NCBI RefSeq assembly: GCF_001824475.1
Contig: NZ_MHXN01000031.1
Location: forward strand, 101,372-165,371
Source of the DNA: Phenylobacterium sp. RIFCSPHIGHO2_01_FULL_69_31
GTDB taxonomy: Bacteria > Pseudomonadota > Alphaproteobacteria > Caulobacterales > Caulobacteraceae
Direction of reading: 5' to 3'
Length of the DNA: 64,000 bases
The notes under the pieces were generated by a model. The model made no database searches. It was not told where the DNA came from and was given only the letters and a program-made list of their open reading frames with translations. Below are positions 52,306 through 60,137 of this stretch, in pieces (positions within the stretch are counted from its first letter, which is position 1; every line of letters begins with the position of its first letter). The translations under genes were made by a program, and so were the position numbers.

Positions 52306-53375
52306 CCCTGGCGCCCGATATCGAGACGCTGGCGGACGCCCCCCGGATGTTCTCGGCGGCGGAATACGCCGGCCGCGAGTTGAAGCCCCGGCCGATGTTC
52401 GTGGAGGGGCTGCTCCCAGGTGCACAGGTCAGCACCTTCGACGGTGACGGCGGAGCCGGGAAAACCACCTGCGCCCTGCAGATGACCGCCTCGGCCGTCA
52501 CGGGTCGAAACTGGTTTGGCCGACGGGTGCAGCGCGGCCCCGCCATCTTCCTGGCCAGCGAGGACGACTCTGACGAGCTGCATCGCCGGCTGGACGCGAT
52601 CTGCGTGAACCTCGGTGTGGGCCTCGACGACTTAGCCGATTTGCACGTCTGGCCTCTCGCGACTGAGGACCCGGCTCTCGTGCTTCCGGCGACGGGTGGC
52701 GCCCTCGTTCCGACCGCGCGTTGGTCCCAGCTCCTTGCCGCGATCGATCGCATCCGGCCCGTGGTCCTCGTGTTGGACAGCAAGGCTGACGTCTTCGGGG
52801 GCAATGAGATCGACCGCGGCCAGGCCCGCGCCTTCGTCGGCATGCTGCGCAAGGTGGCCATCGCCCGCGGCGTCGCCATCGTGATCCTTGGGCACCCCAG
52901 CCTATCGGGCATGTCCTCGGGCTCCGGATCAAGCGGGAGCACCCATTGGCGCAACGCCGTCCGCGCGGGCCTCTACCTGCGCCGACCGGATGACGAGGAC
53001 GCGCCCCCGGATCGAAAGATCCTGGAGCTGAAAAAGGCCAACTATTCGGCCACGGGCACCACGATCAGCCTGCGCTGGTCCGCCGGCTGCTACGTGGCTG
53101 AAGACGACGTGCCGCAGGGAAGCCATGAAGACCAAGAGGCCGCCATCGACGACACCTTCCTGCGGCTCCTCGACGCCTTCACGGCAGAAGGCCGCGCCGT
53201 CGGGGATACGAACTCGATCATCTACGCGCCCAAGTGCTTCGCCGCCGACCCGCGCGCCCGGGGGGTCCGCAAAGCCGCCCTGAAAGCCGCCATGGGCCGG
53301 CTCTTCGCCGCCGGCATCATCCGCGTGGAGCTCACCAACAAAGGCTCCAGACACATCGTTCGGACGGGGGCCTGA
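52302..53375 (+). CDS. RepA-like AAA ATPase/helicase
   Basis: This 357-aa RecA-fold ATPase starts MTLAPDIETLADAPRMFSAA. It has Walker A GDGGAGKTT (~residues 48-56), Walker B VVLVLDSKADVFGG and a late ILELKKANYSATGTTISLRW block. It fits AAA_25/RepA-type replicative helicases of plasmids and prophages. A C-terminal winged-helix region (VRKAALKAAMGRLFAAGIIRVEL) may bind DNA. An iteron-like array begins 7 bases after its stop, supporting an initiator/helicase role at an origin. Confidence 0.85.
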   Translation: MTLAPDIETLADAPRMFSAAEYAGRELKPRPMFVEGLLPGAQVSTFDGDGGAGKTTCALQMTASAVTGRNWFGRRVQRGPAIFLASEDDSDELHRRLDAICVNLGVGLDDLADLHVWPLATEDPALVLPATGGALVPTARWSQLLAAIDRIRPVVLVLDSKADVFGGNEIDRGQARAFVGMLRKVAIARGVAIVILGHPSLSGMSSGSGSSGSTHWRNAVRAGLYLRRPDDEDAPPDRKILELKKANYSATGTTISLRWSAGCYVAEDDVPQGSHEDQEAAIDDTFLRLLDAFTAEGRAVGDTNSIIYAPKCFAADPRARGVRKAALKAAMGRLFAAGIIRVELTNKGSRHIVRTGA

Positions 53376-53381
53376 GATGCG

Positions 53382-53479
53382 TCAGACCCCTTCAGACCCC
53401 CCGTCAGACCTGATTTTCAGACCCCTGTCAGACCCGCCAGACCCTACGTCAGACCCATTCAGACCCTCGGTTCAGACTA
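53382..53479. repeat. Nine-copy TCAGACCC iteron-like array, candidate origin
   Basis: Copies begin at 53382, 53392, 53404, 53417, 53428, 53437, 53449, 53459 and 53472, spaced 9-13 bases (about one DNA turn). Seven are TCAGACC or better; the copy at 53437 starts with C and the last two are less complete. The array lies directly after the RepA-like ATPase gene. It would read as a Pro/Ser-rich frame if translated, but I do not regard it as coding. Confidence 0.6.
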
Positions 53480-53819
53480 ACCCCCATACCCCCTGTGGGC
53501 CACGCGCCCCCTTTGGGCGGGGCCGCGCCCACCAGACAGGGCCGGCAGAGGTGCGAACCTGGCTCACTGTGACCCGGCGAATGAAGGAGGCGCAGACTCT
53601 GCATCTCCTCCCTTCGAGGAGCCGCAAAAGACGCAACGCGTCTGCGCAGTTTTCCCGTGGCGGCGCGACGGCCACACCAAAGGCGCGCGGCGGTCGCCGC
53701 AGGGTTGAGTGTATGGCGGAGCGTCCGTCCGCCCCCTCCCCTTGAAACCGCATAGGTTTTGACAACCTAGGCGAACTCACCCACCTTCCCACCCATCAAC
53801 ACACGGAACCGGCTCGCCG
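53480..53819. other. Intergenic stretch with no confident gene
   Basis: About 340 bases between the iteron array and the small terminase-like gene. I see no gene; a Pro/Arg-rich open frame (53377-53745) crosses the repeats and has no recognisable domain. It may contain the late-gene promoter. Confidence 0.45.
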
Positions 53820-54206
53820 ATGACCCGCACCGCCACCGCCCGCCGCTCGATCACCAACCGCAGCGCCGTCTCCAACGGAACGGGGACGCTCCCCGGCGTG
53901 GATGGCCGCTCGCCTGGTGCGCGCCGCTTCCACGACATCGTGGCGGACCTGACGGCGGAGGTCGGCGGAGCCCTGTCGGCGATGGAAAGCCTGATGGTCA
54001 GGAACGCCGCAACGCTTCAGATCGCAGCCGAGGACTTGGCCGCAGCACAGGCCCGCGGAGAGCCTGTAGACCCCGACGCGCTGGCGAGGGCTGCGAACGG
54101 GGCCGTGCGAGCCCTGGCGGCCCTGCGGCGGCTGCGCCCGGCCAAGGGCAAGCGGGAGCGCCGCACCGCCCATGACGTCCTCGCCTCGCGGGTGGCCGCC
54201 GAATGA
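53820..54206 (+). CDS. Small terminase-subunit candidate
   Basis: This 128-aa helical protein starts MTRTATARRSITNRSAVSNG. It has an arginine-rich N-terminus and a helical body (SALSAMESLMVRNAATLQIAAEDLAAAQARGE; AVRALAALRRLRPAKGKRE). Its position directly before the large terminase with ATGA overlap, plus its size, suggest a small terminase subunit. No domain signature is certain. Confidence 0.5.
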   Translation: MTRTATARRSITNRSAVSNGTGTLPGVDGRSPGARRFHDIVADLTAEVGGALSAMESLMVRNAATLQIAAEDLAAAQARGEPVDPDALARAANGAVRALAALRRLRPAKGKRERRTAHDVLASRVAAE

Positions 54207-55651
54207 AGCCGCTGATCAGCATGCGTGAGGCCTTGGCTGACCGGCGCCTCCTCGGGGGTGCGATCCCCGGCGATTCGTGGCTGGCGTGGCGCACGCTGCT
54301 GATCGCCTCCATGGGCGAGGCGCTGACGGATGATGAGCGGGTGCTGTTCACGACCCTCACGGGGCGCGAGCGCGAGCCGCTGAGCCTTGTCGAGGAACTG
54401 TGGGCTATCGTGGGCCGTCGGGGCGGCAAGACCCGCGCCGCGGGCACGCTCGGGGCCTACGTGGGCACGCTCTGCGACCACACGGAGTACCTGGCGACGG
54501 GAGAGCGGGGCGTGATCCCCATCCTGGCCGCGACAGGCGATCAGGCGGGCCGCGCCTTCATGCACGTGAAGGGCGTGCTGGAGGGCTCGCCGGACCTCTC
54601 CGAGATGCTGGACGGCGAGCCGACACAGGACACCATCCGGCTGACTAGCGGCGTGGACGTCGTGGTCCGCCCGGCCAACTTCCGCACCATCCGATCGATC
54701 ACGGCCGTTGCCGCCATCTGCGACGAGGTGGCGTTCTGGATGATCGAGGGCACGGTCAACCCCGACGCCGAGATCCTGAACGCGCTCCGCCCGGCTCTGG
54801 CGACCACTGGCGGGCCGCTGATGGTCATCTCCAGCCCCCACGCCAAGCGTGGCGAGGTCTACAAGACGCACCGCCGCGACTACGGCCCGACTGGCGACCC
54901 GGCGATCCTCGTGGCCAAGGGTCCGTCGCGCACGTTCAACCCGCTGCTTCCTCAGAAGACGGTCGACCGGGCCTATGCTCGCGACGCCCAGGTGGCGGCG
55001 GCGGAGTACGGCGGGGAGTTCCGCGACGACATTGCGGCGTTCGTGACGCGCGAGATCGTCGAAGCTTGCATCTCGGCGGGTGTGCGAGAGCGCGGGTTCA
55101 TCTCCGCCCACAGCTACTTCGCCTTCGTCGACCCGTCGGGCGGCCTGAACGATTCCATGACCCTCGCCATTGCCCACCGGGAGGGCGACGGGGCGGTGCT
55201 GGATGCGGTGCGGGAGCGCAAGCCGCCATTCAGCCCTGAGGCGACGACCGCGGACTTCTGCGCCCTCCTGAAGGCCTACGGCATTACCGAAGTGACCGGG
55301 GACCGCTACGCGGGCGAGTACCCGCGGGAGCAGTTCCGCAAGCACGGGATCACCTACAACGTGGCCGATAAGCCGCGGAGCGACCTCTACAAGGACCTCC
55401 TGCCGGCCCTGAACAGCGGCAAGGTCGACCTCCTCGACCTTGAGCCCATCGTCACGCAGCTCTGTGCCCTGGAGCGCCGCGTGGCGCGCGGGGGCCGCGA
55501 GAACATCGACCACCCGCCGAGCGGCCACGACGACATCGCCAACGCCGTCGCCGGCGCCTTGGACCTCGTGGCCGAGCGCCAAGCCCCCTCTGTCGGAATG
55601 CTTCTCAGCTCTGCCGTCCGCGCAGGGCTTCATCGGCGAAGAGCCGCCTAA
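54203..55651 (+). CDS. terL: Phage terminase large subunit
   Basis: This 482-aa DNA-packaging motor protein starts MKPLISMREALADRRLLGGA. The ATPase part has AIVGRRGGKTRAAG (Walker A variant, ~72-80) and AVAAICDEVAFWM (Walker B with catalytic Glu). The nuclease half has acidic residues in FVDPSGGLNDSMTLAIAHREG, VTGDRYAGEYPREQFRKHG and the terminal PPSGHDDIANAVAGAL. It is the only clear packaging gene of the element, with no portal or capsid gene following. Confidence 0.9.
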   Translation: MKPLISMREALADRRLLGGAIPGDSWLAWRTLLIASMGEALTDDERVLFTTLTGREREPLSLVEELWAIVGRRGGKTRAAGTLGAYVGTLCDHTEYLATGERGVIPILAATGDQAGRAFMHVKGVLEGSPDLSEMLDGEPTQDTIRLTSGVDVVVRPANFRTIRSITAVAAICDEVAFWMIEGTVNPDAEILNALRPALATTGGPLMVISSPHAKRGEVYKTHRRDYGPTGDPAILVAKGPSRTFNPLLPQKTVDRAYARDAQVAAAEYGGEFRDDIAAFVTREIVEACISAGVRERGFISAHSYFAFVDPSGGLNDSMTLAIAHREGDGAVLDAVRERKPPFSPEATTADFCALLKAYGITEVTGDRYAGEYPREQFRKHGITYNVADKPRSDLYKDLLPALNSGKVDLLDLEPIVTQLCALERRVARGGRENIDHPPSGHDDIANAVAGALDLVAERQAPSVGMLLSSAVRAGLHRRRAA

Positions 55652-55668
55652 CCCCGGAAGGAAGACCC

Positions 55669-55908
55669 ATGAAGACGATGATCACCAACGTGAAGCCCGA
55701 GGAAGACCCGAAGGTGAAGGAGATGCTCGCCAACCTCACCAACGCCGTGAAGGAAGCGGTGAAGGCCGGCATCGAGGCCGCCTTCGACGACGGCGAGGAC
55801 GACGGCCGCCAGGAGCAGGCCAACAACGTGAACCCGATGTTCGGGGGCCGTCAGCAGCAGCAACCGAAGGGCCTTGCCGCCTTCAAGCTGCCCAAGGCGG
55901 AGGGCTGA
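55669..55908 (+). CDS. Small phage-type protein of unknown function
   Basis: This 79-aa protein starts MKTMITNVKPEEDPKVKEML after GGAAGGAAG. It has an amphipathic helix (NLTNAVKEAVKAGIEAAFD), then an acidic patch and a glutamine-rich linker. Mass and charge are like head-associated small proteins, but no family is recognised. Confidence 0.5.
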   Translation: MKTMITNVKPEEDPKVKEMLANLTNAVKEAVKAGIEAAFDDGEDDGRQEQANNVNPMFGGRQQQQPKGLAAFKLPKAEG

Positions 55909-55911
55909 CCC

Positions 55912-56595
55912 TTGGCCTTCGGCGAGGCTGCGCAGGCGGTTGCTGACCTCACCCTGATCTTCGATCCGGCCGAGGTGTGGCCGGATCCTGATGCTTGCCC
56001 CGACTGGCCCCTGACCCCACAGCAGAACGCCCAAGGGCTGGGCTTCGTGGGTCTGAAGGCTGCGGGGGAGCGCCTGGAGCATCTGCAGCACGTCCTCGGC
56101 CGCAGCGCCCCGCTGGCGCCGCCCACGGATGAGGAGCGCGAAGCGCTGCGGCGCCGCTACTTCGTCGAGTACAGCGCCGACGAGAACAACGGTCAGGGGC
56201 GCAACGTCGGCCCCTGGTCGATCTCCCTTGGCCTCCGGGGCGTCAGCTGGCGCGATCACACCACTGAAAGCACGGCGCGCATGATCGTCGAGGCGCTCCA
56301 CGTCCGCGGCTACCTGCGGAAGCTGGACGCCATGGCGGAGCGCCACAAGGTGGTCGCCGAGGACCACAAGCGCCGGGGCCTCCAGCAGACGCTGGATGCC
56401 TACCCGAACCAGTCCCTGCTGGACGAATACGCCAGCCTTGCCGAGGCGGCGGCCCGCCACCAGCAGCGCCTGGACGATGAGAAGGCCTTCCACCGTCGCG
56501 CCGAGATCAAGCGGAACTTCACGTTCGGCTACTCGGCCGTCACCGCCGCCGCCCGCGAGCTGGGTGTCCAGCCTCCGCCGCTCCCGGAGCTCTGA
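55912..56595 (+). CDS. Element protein of unknown function
   Basis: This 227-aa protein starts at a TTG (MAFGEAAQAVADLTLIFDPA), four bases after the previous stop. It is largely helical with long charged helices in the C-terminal half (RHQQRLDDEKAFHRRAEIKRNF). No family recognised; it is collinear with the terminase operon. Confidence 0.5.
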   Translation: MAFGEAAQAVADLTLIFDPAEVWPDPDACPDWPLTPQQNAQGLGFVGLKAAGERLEHLQHVLGRSAPLAPPTDEEREALRRRYFVEYSADENNGQGRNVGPWSISLGLRGVSWRDHTTESTARMIVEALHVRGYLRKLDAMAERHKVVAEDHKRRGLQQTLDAYPNQSLLDEYASLAEAAARHQQRLDDEKAFHRRAEIKRNFTFGYSAVTAAARELGVQPPPLPEL

Positions 56596-56704
56596 TGTTC
56601 AGCCGGCGGGTTCCGTCTTCCTGCTCCGCCGGCTGCATGCCCGCCGCGCCCAACGTCGATCTCCGGGCGCGGCGGGCTCCCTTCTTCCATTCGAGAGGCC
56701 CGAA

Positions 56705-57358
56705 ATGTCCCCAGCGCTCCGCGCCGTATTGCTCGGCATGATGGGCCAATCAGGCCCGGTAGAGTTCGCGAGTGCCGCCGCAACAACGGGCGCAGGCGCT
56801 GCGACCGACGTCACCCTGTCCAAGCCGACAGGCGTTGAGGTCGGCGACTTCGTGGCCGTACTCGTGCCGGACACCTTGGCGACGGCCAGCATATCCACGA
56901 CTGGCGGCGCCACCTGGTCCCGTAGCTATCAGGCCGCCAGCGGGAACAGAGACGGCGCGGTCCTGTGCTGGAAGGTTTTGACCGCCACCGACGTAAGCAA
57001 CGCGTGGGTGCTGAGCCACCTCGGAGCCCTCGCCGTTGCGTTCCGATACCACGGCTATGGGGCGCTATCTGCGGCGGTGCGGTCGAGCGACGCCAACACT
57101 TCGTCATCCCTAACCCTCAGCGGCTTTGGCAAGGACGTTCGTACCTACGGCACGCTCTCATTTCTTCGTGCTCAGGGCTCCCCGACGGCAGTACTGCCGT
57201 CGGGGTTTGCCGCCCGATACGACCAGCTCCAAGGTGCCACGCGCATCGTGGCTGCGGACAACAACGGCGGATACGTCGATGGCGCCTCCGTCACGTGGGC
57301 GGGCTTGGCGACCGGCAACGGCAGCGCCGCGTTTCTGGTCGAGGTGATGGGGGAGTAG
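56705..57358 (+). CDS. Phage structural-type beta-rich protein
   Basis: This 217-aa protein starts MSPALRAVLLGMMGQSGPVE. It is alanine-, glycine- and threonine-rich with an alternating beta pattern (DVTLSKPTGVEVGDFVAVLVPD; VSNAWVLSHLGALAVAFRYHGY) that resembles tail or decoration proteins of siphophages. This is a compositional inference. A perfect 26-bp palindrome lies within the coding region (57180-57205). Confidence 0.5.
   Translation: MSPALRAVLLGMMGQSGPVEFASAAATTGAGAATDVTLSKPTGVEVGDFVAVLVPDTLATASISTTGGATWSRSYQAASGNRDGAVLCWKVLTATDVSNAWVLSHLGALAVAFRYHGYGALSAAVRSSDANTSSSLTLSGFGKDVRTYGTLSFLRAQGSPTAVLPSGFAARYDQLQGATRIVAADNNGGYVDGASVTWAGLATGNGSAAFLVEVMGE
57180..57205. repeat. Perfect 26-bp palindrome within coding region
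   Basis: Arms CCCCGACGGCAGT and ACTGCCGTCGGGG, with no loop base, inside the 217-aa gene, followed by TTTG. It could form a strong hairpin in mRNA or serve as a protein-binding dyad. In the protein it encodes SPTAVLPSG. Confidence 0.6.
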
Positions 57359-57465
57359 GCGACCATCCGCGCCACCGCGCGCGGAAGGGTTGACCCAGCA
57401 GGATCGCAGCCGGAGATTGAAGCTGGGCGCTATTGGACGTCCGAGGCGATATCAGGGGCTGGGAT

Positions 57466-58011
57466 ATGAGCGGGATGCACAGGAACTTGGGACTTGCGGT
57501 CGCATGCGCGGTGATCGCCGGTCCAGCCGCGGCGGCGGTCGTAGAGATCTATCCGCCCAAGTACAGCGAAGCTGTCTATGGCACGCCGGATGCGCCCCTC
57601 GCGTGGTCGACCGGCCCCTTCGTCGGTGTCACTGACTTGTTCTACCGCAGCAACCTTCATGACGCTCGCATCGTCACTTTCGATCTGGCGAACGCGGCTC
57701 CGGGCGCGCGCGTGGACTGGTGGGGGCAACTCGCTGGGTTTGTCGGCGACGACGGGACCTTTTCACTAAGCGCCCCCATCTTCCCCCTGACGGATAGCTA
57801 CGATCGGCAATACGCAGGGCGCGTACGGGTGGGGTTCAAAGTCGGCCTCAATCACCTAGACAGCGTGCCCTACGACATCGTCCGCATGGAGGTCATGGGC
57901 AGCAAGCCGATTGCTGCCCCTGAGCCGACGACATGGGCGCTTATGCTGCTAGGGTTCGGCGCGGTAGGCGCTGTAGCGCGACGCAATCGTATCGAGCCCG
58001 CCGCGACTTAG
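57466..58011 (+). CDS. PEP-CTERM sorting-domain secreted protein
   Basis: This 181-aa protein has a signal peptide (HRNLGLAVACAVIAGPAAAAV) and ends APEPTTWALMLLGFGAVGAVARRN, the classic PEPxxWA motif, transmembrane helix and basic tail recognised by exosortase. The middle is a beta-rich extracellular domain (YGTPDAPLAWSTGPF). PEP-CTERM proteins are normally chromosomal; presence inside this element is unusual. I chose the ATG at 57466, preceded by GGGGCTGGG. Confidence 0.75.
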   Translation: MSGMHRNLGLAVACAVIAGPAAAAVVEIYPPKYSEAVYGTPDAPLAWSTGPFVGVTDLFYRSNLHDARIVTFDLANAAPGARVDWWGQLAGFVGDDGTFSLSAPIFPLTDSYDRQYAGRVRVGFKVGLNHLDSVPYDIVRMEVMGSKPIAAPEPTTWALMLLGFGAVGAVARRNRIEPAAT

Positions 58012-58105
58012 ATCGAGCGCCTTCAACCGTCCGCAGAGGTTCTGCTCATGGACCAGGCGGCGACACCCCGGAGCACGGCTCTGCGAGCGTTGGGTGAACG
58101 CAAAG

Positions 58106-58128
58106 CGGCCGCGGATTAACCGCGGCCG
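58106..58128. terminator. Hairpin between convergent genes
   Basis: Perfect 9-bp stem CGGCCGCGG / CCGCGGCCG with an ATTAA loop, between the PEP-CTERM gene stop and the end of the convergent minus-strand genes. It has no U tract but is well placed as a bidirectional terminator. Confidence 0.5.
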
Positions 58129-58162
58129 TCAGCGCGTCATGTTGGGAAATGGCAGGCGGGGC

Positions 58163-58390
58163 CTAAGTCTCTTCGCCAGCCGCATTGAACAGGCGAAGCC
58201 GCACCGACCCCTGCGAGGAGAAGGCCACGTAAGCCGTTGCGCGGTTCGGGTAGTTCACAGAGCTGAGGCCGTCAGGATCCATGCCGGCCGCGCGCGCATG
58301 GCGGAAGGCTGAGGCCACCGCCGGGTTGAACCATGCGAACGCCTCTTCAAGGTCGCGCCACTGGCGGTCTGCGCTATCCGTGGTCGGCAT
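58163..58390 (-). CDS. Small element protein of unknown function
   Basis: This 75-aa protein starts MPTTDSADRQWRDLEEAFAW. The WFNPAVASAFRHARAAG and YVAFSSQGSVRLRLFN parts suggest a small alpha/beta fold. It overlaps the upstream gene by 17 bases. No family recognised. Confidence 0.45.
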   Translation of the reverse strand: MPTTDSADRQWRDLEEAFAWFNPAVASAFRHARAAGMDPDGLSSVNYPNRATAYVAFSSQGSVRLRLFNAAGEET

Positions 58391-58610
58391 AGTCGGCCTC
58401 CCGGTCGCTGTCGTGGCCCTCGTCCTCGCAGGCGCCGCCTTCGTCCTCGCAGACGTCCTCGCGCTCGTCGTCTTCCAGATCCGGATCCCCCTCCAGCCGG
58501 TCCAGTTCGGCGATCATGTCGTCGCGGAGAGCCTCAAGGTGTGCCAGGGCCGCCGCCAGCCGAGCGCGCGGCTCGGTAGGCAGCTGAGTGAAATCGAAGC
58601 CGTCGGCCAT
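58374..58610 (-). CDS. Acidic small element protein of unknown function
   Basis: This 78-aa protein starts MADGFDFTQLPTEPRARLAA. A helical N-terminal half leads to an extremely acidic tail (EGDPDLEDDEREDVCEDEGG, then ACEDEGHDS). Its ATG directly follows the previous stop (TAGATG). An anti-repressor or DNA-mimic function is only a thought. Confidence 0.45.
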   Translation of the reverse strand: MADGFDFTQLPTEPRARLAAALAHLEALRDDMIAELDRLEGDPDLEDDEREDVCEDEGGACEDEGHDSDREADYADHG

Positions 58611-58772
58611 CTACGCCTCCACCAGCTGGCGCTGAGCGGTCGTGACGGGCCGCGGGCGCACCGGCGGCGGGGACAGCACCGGCTCGGAGGCATCCCCCTT
58701 CCAGCGGGGGAAGAAGGGGGCGAGGAGGGCCTGGGTCTGGGGGGAGATGGGTTCATAAGCGCGGAGAGCCAT
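58611..58772 (-). CDS. 53-aa proline-rich protein, first of divergent minus operon
   Basis: This frame starts MALRAYEPISPQTQALLAPF and continues FPRWKGDASEPVL. It begins directly downstream of the operator region (58795-58811), so it is the first gene of the leftward transcript. No family recognised; its existence is supported by the tight arrangement (its stop abuts the next ATG). Confidence 0.4.
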   Translation of the reverse strand: MALRAYEPISPQTQALLAPFFPRWKGDASEPVLSPPPVRPRPVTTAQRQLVEA

Positions 58773-58794
58773 TTGCAACCTCGGGGGCTTTGTG

Positions 58795-58811
58795 TGATAC
58801 TTCAGGTATCA
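58795..58811. promoter_or_regulatory. Operator dyad of the divergent XRE switch
   Basis: TGATAC-N5-GTATCA is a perfect dyad in the 97-bp gap between divergent transcripts. A half-site GAGGTATCATG (58862-58872) overlaps the XRE start codon. The arrangement is that of a lysogeny-type repressor switch. Confidence 0.55.
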
Positions 58812-58869
58812 TACACGCTCCCTCAGGGTTAACAATACCCAGGGGTGAAAAAAAGCACCCTGAGGTATC

Positions 58870-59112
58870 ATGTTGACCGGTGAGCAAATACGAGCTGCGC
58901 GAGCCTTGGCCAGAATGGACCAAGCGACTCTGGCGACTAACTCGGGGCTCTCGCTCCCCACCGTCAAGCGCCTGGAGGGTCAGGTCGGCCCCATATCCGC
59001 CAACACCTCCACAGAGGCCGCCCTGCGCGCCGCCTTTGAAGCCGCCGGGGTCATCCTCATCGACGAGAACGGGCAAGGCCCGGGGGTGCGGTTGCGGAAG
59101 TCCAGTGTATGA
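58870..59112 (+). CDS. XRE-type transcriptional regulator
   Basis: This 80-aa protein starts MLTGEQIRAARALARMDQAT. The helix-turn-helix follows the pattern RAARALARMDQATLATNSGLSLPTVKRLEGQ, then a short C-terminal part (AALRAAFEAAGVILIDENGQGPGVRLR) common in small XRE regulators. Its ATG overlaps a half-site of the operator, consistent with autorepression. The stop overlaps the SIR2-like start (ATGA). Confidence 0.78.
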   Translation: MLTGEQIRAARALARMDQATLATNSGLSLPTVKRLEGQVGPISANTSTEAALRAAFEAAGVILIDENGQGPGVRLRKSSV

Positions 59113-60137
59113 AGACCGTTCTTGTCCTGGGAGCTGGATCAAGCGTCGAATTTGGCTTGCCAGCTGGCGAGGAGCTAGCGAGGCGCATCGCGCATGGCGT
59201 CAACTTCCACTTTGAGGCTGGTACCCTGGCGCGCGGAGATGGGCGGCTTTTCGAGGCGCTCGCGCGCACCGGACCAGGCAATCGAGGAGAATACCTGCGG
59301 GCCGGGAGGTTGATTTCGGACGGTCTTCCTCTGGCAAGGTCGATTGATGACTTTCTCTTCAATCACGGCCACGACCGCATCGTGGTTCAGTTGGGGAAGG
59401 CCGCCATTGTAGCAAAGATACTCGAAGCCGAACGCGGCTCACCTCTTGCCCGCGTGCTAGAGGGTGGCTCTACGGGAATCCACGGTCTTCTTGCCGAAAC
59501 CTGGGCCTACCGGCTGTTTAGCTTTCTTCATACTGGCGTGCGCCTAGACGCAGTCGATGCCCTATTTTCCGACCTGGTCATCATCAATTTCAACTACGAT
59601 CGCTGCGTCGAAGCCTTCTTCCTATTAGCGGTACAGGCGGCCTACGGCTTATCAGAGGCGGAAGCAGCGAAAGCAGTCTCGCGGCTGGAGATCCTGCATC
59701 CGTACGGCCAAGTCGGAACCCTGCCCTGGCAGTCGAAATCCGGCCCGCAAGTGCCATTCGGCGCCAATTCATTCGACGACGCTTTGGCGGGGCTCGGGGA
59801 GACTATCAAGACCTTCACCGAACAGGCGCACGATATGGACGAGGTGGATCTATGGAGGCGCCACCTCCGGACCGCGGGCCAGATTATCTACCTGGGGTTC
59901 GGCTTTCATAAGCAGAACGTGGAGTTGCTTTCCGAGGAGCTAAGGCGCGACGGGCCTTGGCCGCCAAGCTATGCTACCGCATTCGGTACATCGGGAACTG
60001 ATCGCGAGGTATTTGCTGCTCGCATCAAGCAAATTGCATGCTCACCTACTGGCACGACGGCCGGCGGTCACGTAGTGGTGTCCGCTGACAAATGCGCCGA
60101 TTTCATAAAGTCCTACGGCCTAAGCTTGTTCACCTAG
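59109..60137 (+). CDS. SIR2-like NAD-binding protein, candidate defence NADase
   Basis: This 342-aa protein starts MKTVLVLGAGSSVEFGLPAG. The opening VLGAGSSVEFGLPAGEEL matches the SIR2 NAD-binding loop (GAGxS..G.P), VIINFNYDRCVEAFF corresponds to the (T)xNYD motif, and ILHPYGQVGTL to the catalytic H-x-x-G region. SIR2-like proteins of this kind deplete NAD+ in phage defence systems. Here it is the first gene after the switch regulator in a mobile element. The function is inferred from motifs; it has no Argonaute or other partner nearby except the convergent DUF2971 gene. Confidence 0.75.
   Translation: MKTVLVLGAGSSVEFGLPAGEELARRIAHGVNFHFEAGTLARGDGRLFEALARTGPGNRGEYLRAGRLISDGLPLARSIDDFLFNHGHDRIVVQLGKAAIVAKILEAERGSPLARVLEGGSTGIHGLLAETWAYRLFSFLHTGVRLDAVDALFSDLVIINFNYDRCVEAFFLLAVQAAYGLSEAEAAKAVSRLEILHPYGQVGTLPWQSKSGPQVPFGANSFDDALAGLGETIKTFTEQAHDMDEVDLWRRHLRTAGQIIYLGFGFHKQNVELLSEELRRDGPWPPSYATAFGTSGTDREVFAARIKQIACSPTGTTAGGHVVVSADKCADFIKSYGLSLFT

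Noticed and set aside
53382..53479. Possible CRISPR array
   Set aside because: The repeated unit is only 8 bp with 1-5 bp between copies, so there are no spacers; no cas genes in the window.
53377..53745. 122-codon open frame after the RepA-like gene
   Set aside because: Its first third is just the translated TCAGACCC repeats and the rest is Pro/Arg-rich without domain pattern; I treat the region as an origin-like repeat array.
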